Shown here: positions 1 through 10,000 of the stretch, one piece after another
How the letters are laid out: each line of letters opens with the position of its first letter
How positions within the stretch are numbered: position 1 is the first letter of the stretch
Assembly: GCA_003049485.1 (NCBI GenBank)
Contig: PYST01000003.1
Coordinates: forward strand, 1 to 64,000
Reading direction: 5' to 3'
Length of the DNA stretch: 64,000 bases
Origin: Ophioceras dolichostomum
Lineage: Eukaryota; Ascomycota; Sordariomycetes; Magnaporthales; Ophioceraceae
Program-made: the position numbers and the translations under genes
The notes under the pieces: generated by a model
The model's database searches: none
What the model was told of the DNA's origin: nothing
Seen by the model: the letters and a program-made list of their open reading frames with translations, nothing else

Positions 1-1187
1 GGGTGGGAGGGGTGGGAGGGCTTCTGGGGAGAGGGGCGGGGATGGAGGAGGAGGAGGTGGTGCCTGTTGCGGTGGTGCTGGTGCTGATGATGAGGCGGTG
101 GCAGTAGTAGTATTAGCATCAGCAGCATCAGCAGAAACGGCGACGGCAGCTTCGGTGAAGGAGTCTAGCGGCACGAAGTAGACGTCCGAGCACATGGCGG
201 ACTCGGGCGACTCCGGCCATGGGTTCCGGGCCACGAGGGCGATGCCGTGCGGGCCGACGTCGAAGGCGTCGAGGGCGTCGTCCGGCTCGTAGATGTTGTC
301 GGGCGACTGGAGGTCGGTGTCGCGGAGGGCGTTCTGGAACGGCGCTGCGAGCTTCCACCCGCCGTTTTCTTCGTCTCTGGCCAGTTTCGAGTACCAGATG
401 GAGTATTTCTGGGGCTTGACATAGGTGTCCCACTGGAATGGCAGATGATTGGCGTGAAAGATGAGGTGGTCGTTGCAGGTGGTTAGTGTCTAGTCCGATG
501 GGAGGGGAGAGTGGCACTAGGGGCGACGCTGAAGGTGCGGTGGTGACAGTGGGAAGTGCATGGCAAACTAACCTCTCTCACACTCCAGCCATCATAGATC
601 CTAGCCGTCGAAGGACTCTTCTCCGCCGTCACCTCATTGAAGAGCTTCCCATCCGGGCCGACCAGTCCCACAAGCGCGCAGGCAACGGAGCCGTCCTTGA
701 GAGCACACAGCTTCAGAGAGTGAACGGGTGCCGGGATGGTCCCCGCCACATATGACGCCGAGCTGCCGCCGTCACCACCATCCTGAGACTCGGGGGCAAG
801 ACAAAGCAGATCGGACGTGACCGAGTCCCTGTCCGTCCACGTCGGCATCGGCGGCGGCGAGCTGACGATCAGGGCCGTCTCACCCTTCCGTCCGGGGATG
901 TTCTCCAGCCAGAGAAGCGAGCCGGACTTGTCCTTGGGGATCCAGTTCACGTCGTGGACGTCCTCGACGTGGTCCCATGCGGTCCACGTCTTTCCCGTGG
1001 CGAGGTCGAGCATGGCGATCTCTTTCTTGGTGGTGCCCTTGGTGCCTTGGCTGCTCTGGCCGCTGCTGCCGAATGTGTGCGTCGACACGCTGAAGAAGGC
1101 CAGCGTTCCATCCTGGTTGGGGACAGCGACTCCTCTTCGCGGAGCGCTCAGGAAGCGCTCCGGGGTTAGCTTCTGCTTGATGCCCAT
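1..1187 (-). CDS. Dipeptidyl-peptidase 5 (S9C serine peptidase), N-terminal part, runs off window
   Basis: Family S9C enzymes release X-Ala, X-Ser and similar dipeptides from peptide N-termini. Exon 1 is 1187-573 and exon 2 is 432-1, continuing off the left edge. The intron (433-572) has donor GTTAGT and acceptor CCAG in phase 0. The first 205 residues carry the family N-terminus (LTPERFLSAPRRG, followed by a propeller start rich in D-L-A-T-G-K). The splice joins ARIYDGWSVRE to WDTYVKPQKYSIWYSKL, which matches the conserved VRHWDTY-like region of fungal DPP5 and supports the intron. About 349 residues are visible, all of them propeller; the catalytic Ser-Asp-His domain lies outside the window. 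No signal peptide follows the ATG, so this may be a cytosolic paralogue rather than the secreted allergen-type DPP5. Exon 2 ends in an Ala/Thr/Pro-rich insert (about residues 310-349) that is unusual for the family. Confidence 0.85.
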
Positions 1188-2140
1188 TTTGGCGGTATGT
1201 GCCTACTACCGTTTGTCAGTCTGGTGGCAGTTTGGCATGTAGGTGCAAGTGGCTTAAGTTGGCTATTCGGAGCGAGCGGAATTCAGGGGTATAAGTGAGT
1301 GGACACCACTTGGTACCGCCTGGTAGCCTCGACTTACACCAATACCAATACGAAAGCAATTCGGAGAAGCAACTTTTGTTTTCGGAAAGATGCGCGGGAC
1401 TACGAGAATATCAGAATGCAGCAGCAGTACGGCTCCCACTTCTAGGCAGCCGCGAAAGCGACCGACCGCCAACTATGATTCGCGGCTTTTGGGTGAAGTG
1501 AATGGTGATGGCGAGCCGGGAAGGGGCTTACGCAATAGGGCCGCGCAAGTTCATGATGCTTGGCAAAAACGCCTCTTAAAAGCTGCCACAACCACCAAAA
1601 ATGGCCAAGAGCGCCCGCCATGCGGTTTAGCTTGAATTGATTACTCGCTAGAAGTAGGAAAGAATCCGATTGACCCAACGACCTGGGGCCAATGAGATGT
1701 CATGAATGTTTCTGTTTGCCAGGGTTGTTGGTGCCCTTGTTTAGAGTGGCACAAGTTCCGGGCTCCAGTCTCATAAGCTCGGCCGGGAATCTGAAGTACG
1801 CAAGCTCGGAGTGAGTTGAGTACGATGAAAAGGGGGGCTGAATGTGTCATTTGGTGAGGTTTTTCTTGTGGTTGCTAGGTACACAGAGAAAAGGCCAATG
1901 TAGACATATATACAGATTAAGAGATTTTTTTTGTCCTGGGTTGACTTTCAACGAGTGACGACGCTACCAATCCGAGGCCTTTAAGGGGGTAACGTGATAG
2001 ACAGTCGACGACACTCAAGGCTCGGCTCTGAACATCCGCACCCCCTCCCCTTTCCCCTCCACACCGCCGCCGGCAAGCTATTTATGTCCAAGAGCTACTG
2101 TAAGTAGCCACACTACCTAGGTGCCTAAGTCGACCAAAGG
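1188..2140. other. Intergenic: DPP5 upstream region and xylanase 3' flank
   Basis: This holds the promoter side of the DPP5 gene and the 3' flank of the xylanase gene. Short ORFs are present on both strands but none has a recognisable protein. I see no RNA gene. Confidence 0.5.
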
Positions 2141-3438
2141 TCACTGCAGGGCCTGGACGATGGCGTTGTACGCAGCCTTGGCATTGTACGAGCTGTCGAA
2201 CAGCAGCGGATTTCCCGAGGGGCGCCACGAGTCCGAGTCCCTCACCCCCCACACTGTGATGCCCACGCAAGCCGGCACGGCCAGGCAGCCCTTGGTGATG
2301 GCCGCGTAGTCGTTGGCGTTGTTGCCCTGGACGTCCAGCTCCGTGACGGCGACCTCCTTCACGCCCGAGTCCGCCAGCGCCTTGATGGCCTGCGCGAGGG
2401 CGTTGCCCTGGCCGGCGTTCAGGTGGCCCTGCGTGCCGATGCCGTCGATAGGGATGCCCTGGCCGATCCACTTCTTGACGTGGTCCACCATCCCGCGGGT
2501 GAGCTTGGCCGCCGTCGGGCTGTCGAGGTTGTAGTCGTTGATGTAGAGCACCGCGTCCGGGTCCGCCTTGCGGGCGGCTTCGAAGGCGATTCGCACGAAG
2601 TCCTCGCCCAGCACGCGCTATTTTTAGGGAGGAACAGGTTCTAGGTGTTAGTATACTACTTAGGTAGGTAGGCAGGTATCTAGGCTACGGCGGGCAAAAG
2701 GCATGTGGGCTTTGCCGGAGGTGGCACTTACCGAGAACACAGATTGGCGGAGCGAACCGTCCTCGTTGAACATCTCATTAATGACGTCTGTTCGTTTTGT
2801 TTTCGTTTGCGAGTCAGTTAGTATTGCGCCTCCTCGTCGGGATGTTTCCCTGTACTGTGTAAGAGCGGGAGAATAAATCACCATAGGCCCGGATCTTTCC
2901 CTTGTACCTCCCCATAACCGTGGAGATGTGCGTCTGGATGACCTCGGTAAGCTCAGATTTGCTGTTGATGTTGCTAACCCAGCCGGCCAGTTGAGAGTGC
3001 CAGATCTATATGAGTGAGCAACTTCATGTTAGCCAAGAAGTAGTAAAAAAGAGAAAGAAACCAGTGGCGAAATCAGATGGATCCAATGCTCACAAAGGTG
3101 TGCCCTCTGATAGTCTTGTTGTTCTCCGTAGCCCAGTTGACCAAATAGTCCGCCTGCGCCCAGTTGAACTGGCCTTTTGTCCTCTGGATGGACTCCCACT
3201 TCATGCTGTTCTCCGGAGTGACCTGGCCGAAGTTGGCCTGGATAATGGCCGCATTCTTCCCCGCCGTCAGGCGCCCTTGGTCAGTGGCCGTGCCGTAGTA
3301 CAGCTTGCCCTTGGCCTTGATGAGCTTGTCGATGCTCTGAGCTGCTTGTCTCTCCTCGAGCATCGGGCCATAAGTCTCCGCGGCTGGAACGGCCATCGCC
3401 GCCAGGGGCGCGAGGAGAAGCAGAATTCCGCTCTTCAT
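2141..3438 (-). CDS. Secreted GH10 endo-1,4-beta-xylanase
   Basis: Hydrolyses internal beta-1,4 bonds of xylan outside the cell. There are four exons: 3438-3094, 3005-2882, 2787-2732 and 2617-2141 (333 residues, the normal length for a GH10 without a binding module). Donors are GTGAGC, GTGATT and GTAAGT; acceptors are ATAG, ACAG and ATAG; all phases close. A signal peptide covers about residues 1-20 (MKSGILLLLAPLAAMAVPA). GH10 landmarks in order: GQVTPENSMKWE, RGHTFIWHSQLAGWV, the acid/base Glu in YDVINEMFNEDG (about E161), YINDYNL, GIGTQGHL, the nucleophile Glu in VTELDV (about E268), and GITVWGVRDSDSWR. The DVINE/RAY context differs slightly from the usual AWDVVNE but both catalytic Glu are kept. 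No CBM1 or linker follows the catalytic domain. Confidence 0.95.
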
Positions 3439-3565
3439 GATCACGACGGTCTTGGTCGGTGATGCTATGAGTGCTCCTGAAGAATGACAATTGAGAGGAA
3501 ACAGACTGGAACTAGACTGGATGGAAGTAGTACGGCCGTGCAAGACTGGTGGCTGCAGCAGAGCA

Positions 3566-3571
3566 CTTATA
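3566..3571 (-). promoter_or_regulatory. Putative TATA box of the xylanase gene
   Basis: On the minus strand the context is TGTATAAGTG, about 130 bases upstream of the xylanase ATG. This distance is usual for strongly induced fungal glycosidase genes. Position and sequence are the only evidence. Confidence 0.4.
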
Positions 3572-4006
3572 CATTCCTCCAGGACCTGGAGTCGAGCGAT
3601 AACGCAATATATGTGTTTCCCCTTAAAGTGAGAACCATGGAGTGAGGGGACCGGCAACGCGGATCACAACATTCGAGTCCCCCCACCAACGTACTCCTCA
3701 ACCAAATCAAAACTCCAAATGGCACAAAACTTTTCTTATGATTTTCTTATTTGGTTTCTGCACCGCTGACCCAGTTTCTTGATAATGATGCTATATAACA
3801 TCTCGTGGGAAACGCTGCATGTGGGGAGGAGGTGCACTTTCGTCCCTCTTCCAGTCCCGCCCCAAATGCCATGAAGCTCAATCATTTGGTGACACCCCTT
3901 TCCCCCTTTTGGGCCGCTCCCCGGAGTCTTCTGCCGAGACGCCCCCTCTGAACGCGATCGGAGGGCGGCAGCAACATTCTAGGTAGCTCGTAGCATTCCC
4001 CCCATA

Positions 4007-4012
4007 TTAGCC
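4007..4012 (-). promoter_or_regulatory. Possible XlnR/Xyr1 site upstream of the xylanase gene
   Basis: The minus strand reads GGCTAA, the published core site of the xylanolytic activator XlnR/Xyr1, about 570 bases upstream of the xylanase ATG. A six-base match is weak evidence by itself; the position upstream of a xylanase is what makes it worth listing. Confidence 0.25.
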
Positions 4013-4711
4013 GGTTTGTATACAGGCTTGCCCTCCCAAGACCCAAGACACGCTCCGTCGATTCTCCCATATTGCCCCAACTTACTTACCCCGAAACCCC
4101 ACGGGGGTGGCGCCCCTTCCATTTGACCCTTTTCTCCGTGCAGCGACCAAGAAAGGTGATAAAAGCTGGGAAGAACGAATCGGTATCGTCGTTCTGAACG
4201 GAAGCAATGTCCTGCTGGTCGGAGGACAACTTTCCGCGAATAACAGCCATTCCCGTGGCGGAACACTCTCCTACCACTCGAATGTCTCCTTGGCTTCTCC
4301 CGTGTAGACTAAGTCCCTAGTAACATCCGTCCATCATCCCCCACCTCACCGGCCGCAACCGGGCCGGGAGCCTCTCAGCGAGCCTACGGAGCAACCATCA
4401 GATCAACAGATCACTTGGCAAGATGAAGTTTTCTCGGTTTGCAATGCCAGATTTACCATGGAAACCATCCTATTAAGGGATTCTTGCCAAGTTCGGTTCT
4501 CCGGCCTGGGGCTGGTTCAAAGAGAATGATTTGACTGTCGATCTGAGCCGCGTCAGGATTATCCTCCTTGTGTCACGCACGTCACTGCCAAGCTAAGCCT
4601 GCTCAACACACAAGAGCCTCGGGGCAGATCGGGTCGGCGTAGCAGGTAGTTTACGGCGAAAGGATGACAGACAGGTGATATGTTGTGTAAAAAAGGAGTA
4701 GACAGACAGGT

Positions 4712-4773
4712 GGTAGCTACCTACCTACCTACCTACCTACCTACCTACCTAGGTAGCTACCTTGCTACCTAGG
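4712..4773. repeat. TACC tetranucleotide tract with TACCTAGGTA palindrome
   Basis: About nine tandem CTAC/TACC units lead into CCTAGGTAGCTACC and GCTACCTAGG, giving an imperfect inverted repeat. The same motif recurs across the window, always outside coding sequence. Confidence 0.85.
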
Positions 4774-5585
4774 CAGAGTAGAGCGGCGTAGGATAGTAAA
4801 CAATGCACACAAAACCTCTTCCATCGCTCGTGGGATGGATGCACATAAAAAACATATTCTTCCCTATCTGTATCACCACCGAAACCGACCGTGCCTTGTA
4901 TCCCCTCTATCGTAAGATTCGTACCCTCTCCTCTACAAGTTGACTCTCGACGTAACACTACTTGAAGGCCTAGATATATTAACGCCAACAAGTTCAGGCA
5001 GAGCCTGCCATGTAGGGAGACTCTGGGGCGTCACTCCACTCCCCTTGAGCCGCCTCATGTGCGACCGTTGTGCCTGTGAATAGGGAAGATGACAGGATGT
5101 CACCTCTCACTAAATCTCGCCCTCGTACGACCCGCGTACGGCGGCGTTCTCCTGTGTCCCTGCACCGCCTGGGCCGTTGCACTCGAACGGGAAGGTTGTC
5201 TTGCTGGGAGCCACGACCGTTTGCAGCGCCTACAAACGCGACACCACGACCGTTTGCAACGCCTACAAACGCGACTCGCTGACACTTTGAGCCTCACAGG
5301 CCTCACGACCGGTTTATACCACAGTGTCGATACTGCCGTACTACTTTTCTCCCCGTGCCGCATGCAAGTCCCCGTTTCTAGTCTGCTGCCCACCTGGCCA
5401 GCGAGACTCGAATCTTCCGATGGAGACGGGACATGGCAGACAGACAGGCAGCGTGCACGCGTGGCCTTCTTTGACTGGCCAAGTATGTAGGACGAAAAAG
5501 CTCGGCTCTCGTAATAGCAGATTTGAGAGCTGCTAGCGTTGAAGGAAAAGCAGAAGGATGAATGAAGCTCTGCTCGGGAGCTCTG

Positions 5586-5593
5586 TATTTAAG
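5586..5593 (+). promoter_or_regulatory. Putative TATA-like element upstream of the 5765 gene
   Basis: TATTTAAG lies about 175 bases before the chosen ATG at 5765 and just after the more upstream in-frame ATG at 5558. If it is the core promoter, translation must begin at 5765. Confidence 0.35.
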
Positions 5594-5764
5594 ACCTATG
5601 ATAGTACCTGTCCCTCTCGCTCCTTAGACCTGCTCCAGTCCACCAGCTCATTTCTTTTCACTCGACGAGCATACAGGTGCCCTAGCAAAACCTCAACTGT
5701 CAGAATAAAGAGTCCCCCCAGGCGACGGAGTAGTACTTCTCCGTTAGCATTCAAAAAAGACACC

Positions 5765-6466
5765 ATGGGCAATTCCACGAGCGCTGTGGTGGGCGAGTCC
5801 ACGGACACTCGTCAGATGCCCCGTCGGAACATCGACGGCTTCTCATCCAACTCCGGCTCTTCAGTCACGTCGGCGACGCTCACCGCCGGCGTCGGCTCCT
5901 CCCTCACCGGCAACCCCATCCAGGTTGCCCAGGAACTCAAGCTCCACCCCGTAGACGGGCCCTCCTCCGGACGCACCCAATTCAGCGGCAAGTTCAACAA
6001 CAACCAGACGACCTGGGTCATCGACTCCACCCCAAAGGCCGCCCCCTCCCCCCCCTCCTCTTCCTCCTCTGGCAAAGGCGGCGTCGGCCCAGACCTCCCC
6101 TCCCGCGAGACAACCCTCACCGTCTCCCACACCACCACCGCCCCGGGAATCGACCAACTCACCGCCACCGGCCGCGCAACCGTCACCACGCGGGCTGCCT
6201 GCGAGCCCGAGAACCCCCGTCTCCCGGCCCTGGACCTAGAGGGTAGCGTCCAAGCCACCAAGGTGTGGGGCCCGGACTCCCGCACGACCGCGAGCGCGAG
6301 CGTCGGCCGCAGGGACGGCGGAGACGTGAAGGCCGCGCTCGGTGTGGAGCACACGCAGAAGCTGAACCCCAATGTCGAGGTTTCTGCGAAGGCGGATCTC
6401 GTGTCCGATCCGAAGATGAAAGGGACGGAGATCAGTTTCTCGCTTCCGATCAAGGTTACCCTTTGA
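5765..6466 (+). CDS. Small protein of unknown function, predicted N-myristoylated
   Basis: Single exon, 233 residues. I chose the ATG at 5765 over the in-frame ATG at 5558 for three reasons: it has a good context (GACACCATGG), it lies downstream of a TATA-like site, and it begins MGNSTSAV, a fit to the N-myristoylation rule (Gly2, small residue at 6). The N-terminal half is Ser/Thr/Pro-rich with a Ser run near residues 98-103. The second half alternates polar and hydrophobic residues (for example LTVSHTTT, ATGRATVTT, GSVQATKVWG, TASASVG, ISFSLPIKVTL), which suggests beta strands, perhaps a barrel or sheet. I do not recognise the family. Myristoylation would place it on a membrane; that is inference from sequence. 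Confidence 0.6.
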   Translation: MGNSTSAVVGESTDTRQMPRRNIDGFSSNSGSSVTSATLTAGVGSSLTGNPIQVAQELKLHPVDGPSSGRTQFSGKFNNNQTTWVIDSTPKAAPSPPSSSSSGKGGVGPDLPSRETTLTVSHTTTAPGIDQLTATGRATVTTRAACEPENPRLPALDLEGSVQATKVWGPDSRTTASASVGRRDGGDVKAALGVEHTQKLNPNVEVSAKADLVSDPKMKGTEISFSLPIKVTL

Positions 6467-7011
6467 GGGGGATACTGATGGCGATGGCTCGGTACGTAGG
6501 TAGAAAGTACTCCAAGAAAGTACCAAGGACTGCTCGTGATGTAGGTAGGCAGGCAGACAGATTGTCCAACTCTGCGGCCGCTTGTGTTGGTTGTTCACTC
6601 TAGGTGTCAAATTTGAATGAAAACAGATTGTTCCTCCCTCGTTGGCATCCCGGTAGCTTGAATGACAATCGTATATCTCTATCGATATCCCTACCTAGAT
6701 TAGTGACTGGTATGTTCGTATGAAGAGGGTCATCTCGTGTCATCAACCTGTCTAAGCCAGGCACCTACCCATCCCAGCCCGTCTATATATGTGTATCCCT
6801 TAAACCCAACCAACCCCCAAACAACTTTGACAGACCAGGACGGAAAACCTCCCTCGCCAATGCCATTTCGGAAAGGAACAAAAATGAGAAAAAGAAAACA
6901 GAAGAACCAAAGAAACATGCCATGCGCGAATAAGAAACTGATCTGACAAGCCAAAAAAAATGGTTCAGCAGATGTGTTCCGACGATGGTGATACATGTAT
7001 GACTGAGAGCA
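6467..7011. other. Intergenic between convergent genes
   Basis: 3' flanks of the 5765 gene and the lipase gene, which end toward each other. Moderately AT-rich with short TACC/TAGG motifs; no gene seen. Confidence 0.5.
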
Positions 7012-10000
7012 CTAATTCCCGCCTCCTTGCCCGGATCCAGCGTGACCATCAGTAGCAGCAGCAGTGGCGTCAGCAGCAGCATGAGTAGTCTTAGTAGGCG
7101 TAGGCGTACTAGACGACGACGAAGCAGCAACAGCACTCGGAGGGAAGTTAGGGCTTTTAGGCGACTTCGCCCTCGCCGCCGCGCCCTTCCCGACGATCTT
7201 CTCAGCCCAGTTCCACCCACCACCACTACCACTCTCGCCGCCATCCTTCTTCTTCTTGTCGGCCTTGCTATTCTTATCAGGCTTGACCGTCGCCGCGGGC
7301 GGCGGAGGGTTATTATTATTATGCCCGCTGCTGCCGCCGCCGCCGCCGAACACGTCGGACTCGCTGTCGTCGCCGCTGTCCTCCCAGTCGCGCTCGCTCC
7401 ACGTGACGGAGTCGAGCCGCTCGTACAGGAAGGGCCTGCTCAGCGACGGGTCCTTGCTCCCAGGGCTGCTGCGGCTGCTGCTGCGGTTGCTGTTGGACGT
7501 GCGCGTCGACGGCGTGCTGGGCAGGTCGGGCACTGTGTCTGCGGCCTCGCCCGCCTCGGCGATATCGACGGGCGAGGAGCGGAGACGCCCTCTGCCGGCG
7601 CTGGCGGCCGAAGAAGGGGCAAGTCTGCTGTTATCCCTGTCATTATCGCTAAAGTTGGTCTGCAGCTTCTGCGGCTGCTGCTTGCGACTCTCTCTTGCTC
7701 CTTCTGGAGTAGTCCCCTCCTTCTGGGCATCCGTCTCCTTGCCCTCCTTATCAGGACCCGTGCCCATCCCCGGAGCGCGTTCGGCGCTGGTCTCCCTGCT
7801 GTCGGGCTCCCTCGCCGAAGCCGAGTCGCTGAAGTGCGCGTCGACCAGGTGCTTCACCACCGGCCAGCCGAAGGCGTTGGCGAAGGTGCGGCGCACGATG
7901 ATGTTGTTGTGCGCGTCCGGCTCGAGCTTGACGAGCACCTTCCGCCACGACAGCCCCCGGTGGTACGCGCGCGCGATCTTCTCCTCGACGCGCATGCCCG
8001 AGCTGTCGATCACCTGGTTGGGGTCCTTGTCGGGCGCCGTGTGGGCTGTGTCGTCGTAGTCGTGCGTCGACGTCGACGATGCCATCGACGACCTGGGCTG
8101 GGGCGCCCTGGTCGGCGACGAGAAGGGGGAGGAGTTTGTGCTCTTGGGGTTGTTGTCGTTGTTGTCGGCTGTTGCCGATGCGGGGGTGGGAGGTACAGTA
8201 GTACTAGTAGTACTGGTTGTAGATTCGGTTGGCGTCTTCTGCAGCGTCGGCCTGAGCCGGATCGCGAGCGTGCTGCTGTTTGTTGGGCGTTTTTTCAGAG
8301 GCGGCGGGGGAATGTCTTGAGGGTGGTAAACGCGGTCGTGGAAGATGGTGCGTGGCCGTTTGGACGGGTCGATGAGATACTCAACTGGCGGAATCTTGGG
8401 GTTCAATATATCGCCGGCTGACTCGAAAATGGTGGTTGTAGGCGGTGCAGACATGATACTGCCAGTGCCATCATCAGGTCCCCGGCCATCGGTTGTATTT
8501 TTCGAGCCCGAATCCGCGCCAGAGCCACCACCTGGACCTGTCCCTGCCTCCTCAGAAGACCCGTGTTCGGGCCCGGCAGTTACACGCGACCGAGACGATG
8601 AAGCCGACGGGTTGGGGAGGGACTGTGATGACGACGCTGCGCTTTGCTTCATCAGTGTCTGGCTGCGAACAAAAATCTGCGACTGCTTCTGTGACGGCGG
8701 TCCGTGGTGTGTCTTCTTCAGCCCGTCGCTGCCCTTGAAGAGGTTGAAGAAGCCGGAGAATGGGTTCTGTGGGACGGACGACATTACGGGCGACGCGCCC
8801 CAGTTGGCCACCGCCACAGATCGAAGACTGTGCCTATCGTCCTCCAGAATCGCATTGCCTGAAGGCTGCGGCACTACATGGCTCTCAGAGTCCCCATGAA
8901 CGGCCGGTGTGCTGGCGGCCGTCGTAGTGGACGTCGAGGTGCCGTCATCGTCGACGCCGCCGTCGACCCCGTCTTTCTTGCTAGTCGCAGTCCCAGCCCT
9001 AGCCCCAGTCTTAGACCCCCTAGGCCCACCCTCCTTAGTTTGTTCCACCTCTTCTTCATCATCGAAGCCATGCCACGACCCAGTGCGAGGTGACGATAGG
9101 TTGGCGCCGATCAGCTCGGACCAGCCGAAGCCCACAACAGTCTCGACCAGACCGGCCTCGCGGCGCGCCTTCTCCACACGGTCGAGGCCCTGCCAGTCTA
9201 GGAACAAGAGACAGCTCGTGCGCAGGGGCACGATCCCGTCGTTGACGACGTTGCAGTACAGCGTGCGATTGCGGAACTTCTCCAGCGCCATATGAGCCGG
9301 GCCGGTCGGCAAGATCCGCAAAAGGGGCTTGGACTCGGCCTGGCGGCGGCGGGGCCGCGGTTCGTCGCCGTCACCGTCGGCGCTGCCGCCCATCATGCGC
9401 TTGTGGGCGCTCTCGACCATCGCACTCCAGCCGCTGCGCGCGAGGGTGGGCGCCCTCCAAGTCAGGCCGAGGTCTTGACCCGTGCGGCCCACGAGCCCGA
9501 AGTCGAGCGCGAACTTGACATACAGTGGGTTCTCGTGGTTGAGTCCCAGGAACGGCGTGGCCATGGCGACGAAGTTGACCGGCTTGATCACGTCGAAGAA
9601 CTGCGGCGAGTGCTTCTGGATGTACGCGATGGCGTACAGCTGGATCAGTCCGCCCAGAGAGTGGCCTACGAAACTGATCTTGGTGATGCGATGCGAACGT
9701 CCGTCGCTCTCGTGCGGCGCTCGATGGATGGTGCTGTTCTTGTGCACCGGCATGCTCCCGGTACCATCTTTTGACTTGTCCTTTGTTGACGTCGTCGCAT
9801 GGAGCGCCCGAGCAACCGTCTGTGTGGCCGTGAGGGACGCTGGGAGAAACGGCTGGTCCGGGTACGTCACCGAGAGAACGTATCGCGCCAGGCGCTTGCC
9901 CAGATACTTAATTCCCCGCTCAGTGCGTGTGGCGTTACCCGAGAAGCCGCGGACAACGATTTCTTCGTCGTCTTCAACGACTGCACCTCCTTCCTTTTCT

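Larger units (their letters stand above)
3572..5764. other. Intergenic: xylanase promoter and upstream region of the myristoylated-protein gene
   Basis: Divergent promoter region of about 2.2 kb. It contains a second minus-strand TATA-like site near 3791-3798, one XlnR-like hexamer (separate entry), a TACC repeat tract (separate entry) and an imperfect direct repeat near 5212-5281 (CACGACCGTTTGCA repeated at about 33-base spacing). No convincing gene. Confidence 0.5.

Noticed and set aside
4719..4752. TACC tract considered as a CRISPR or telomere-like array
   Set aside because: Four-base period without spacers; not the TTAGGG telomere repeat; simple microsatellite.
7027..8421. 464-codon plus-strand ORF opposite the lipase gene
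   Set aside because: Antisense shadow of a GC-rich low-complexity coding region; Arg/Val/Leu-rich translation with no domain.
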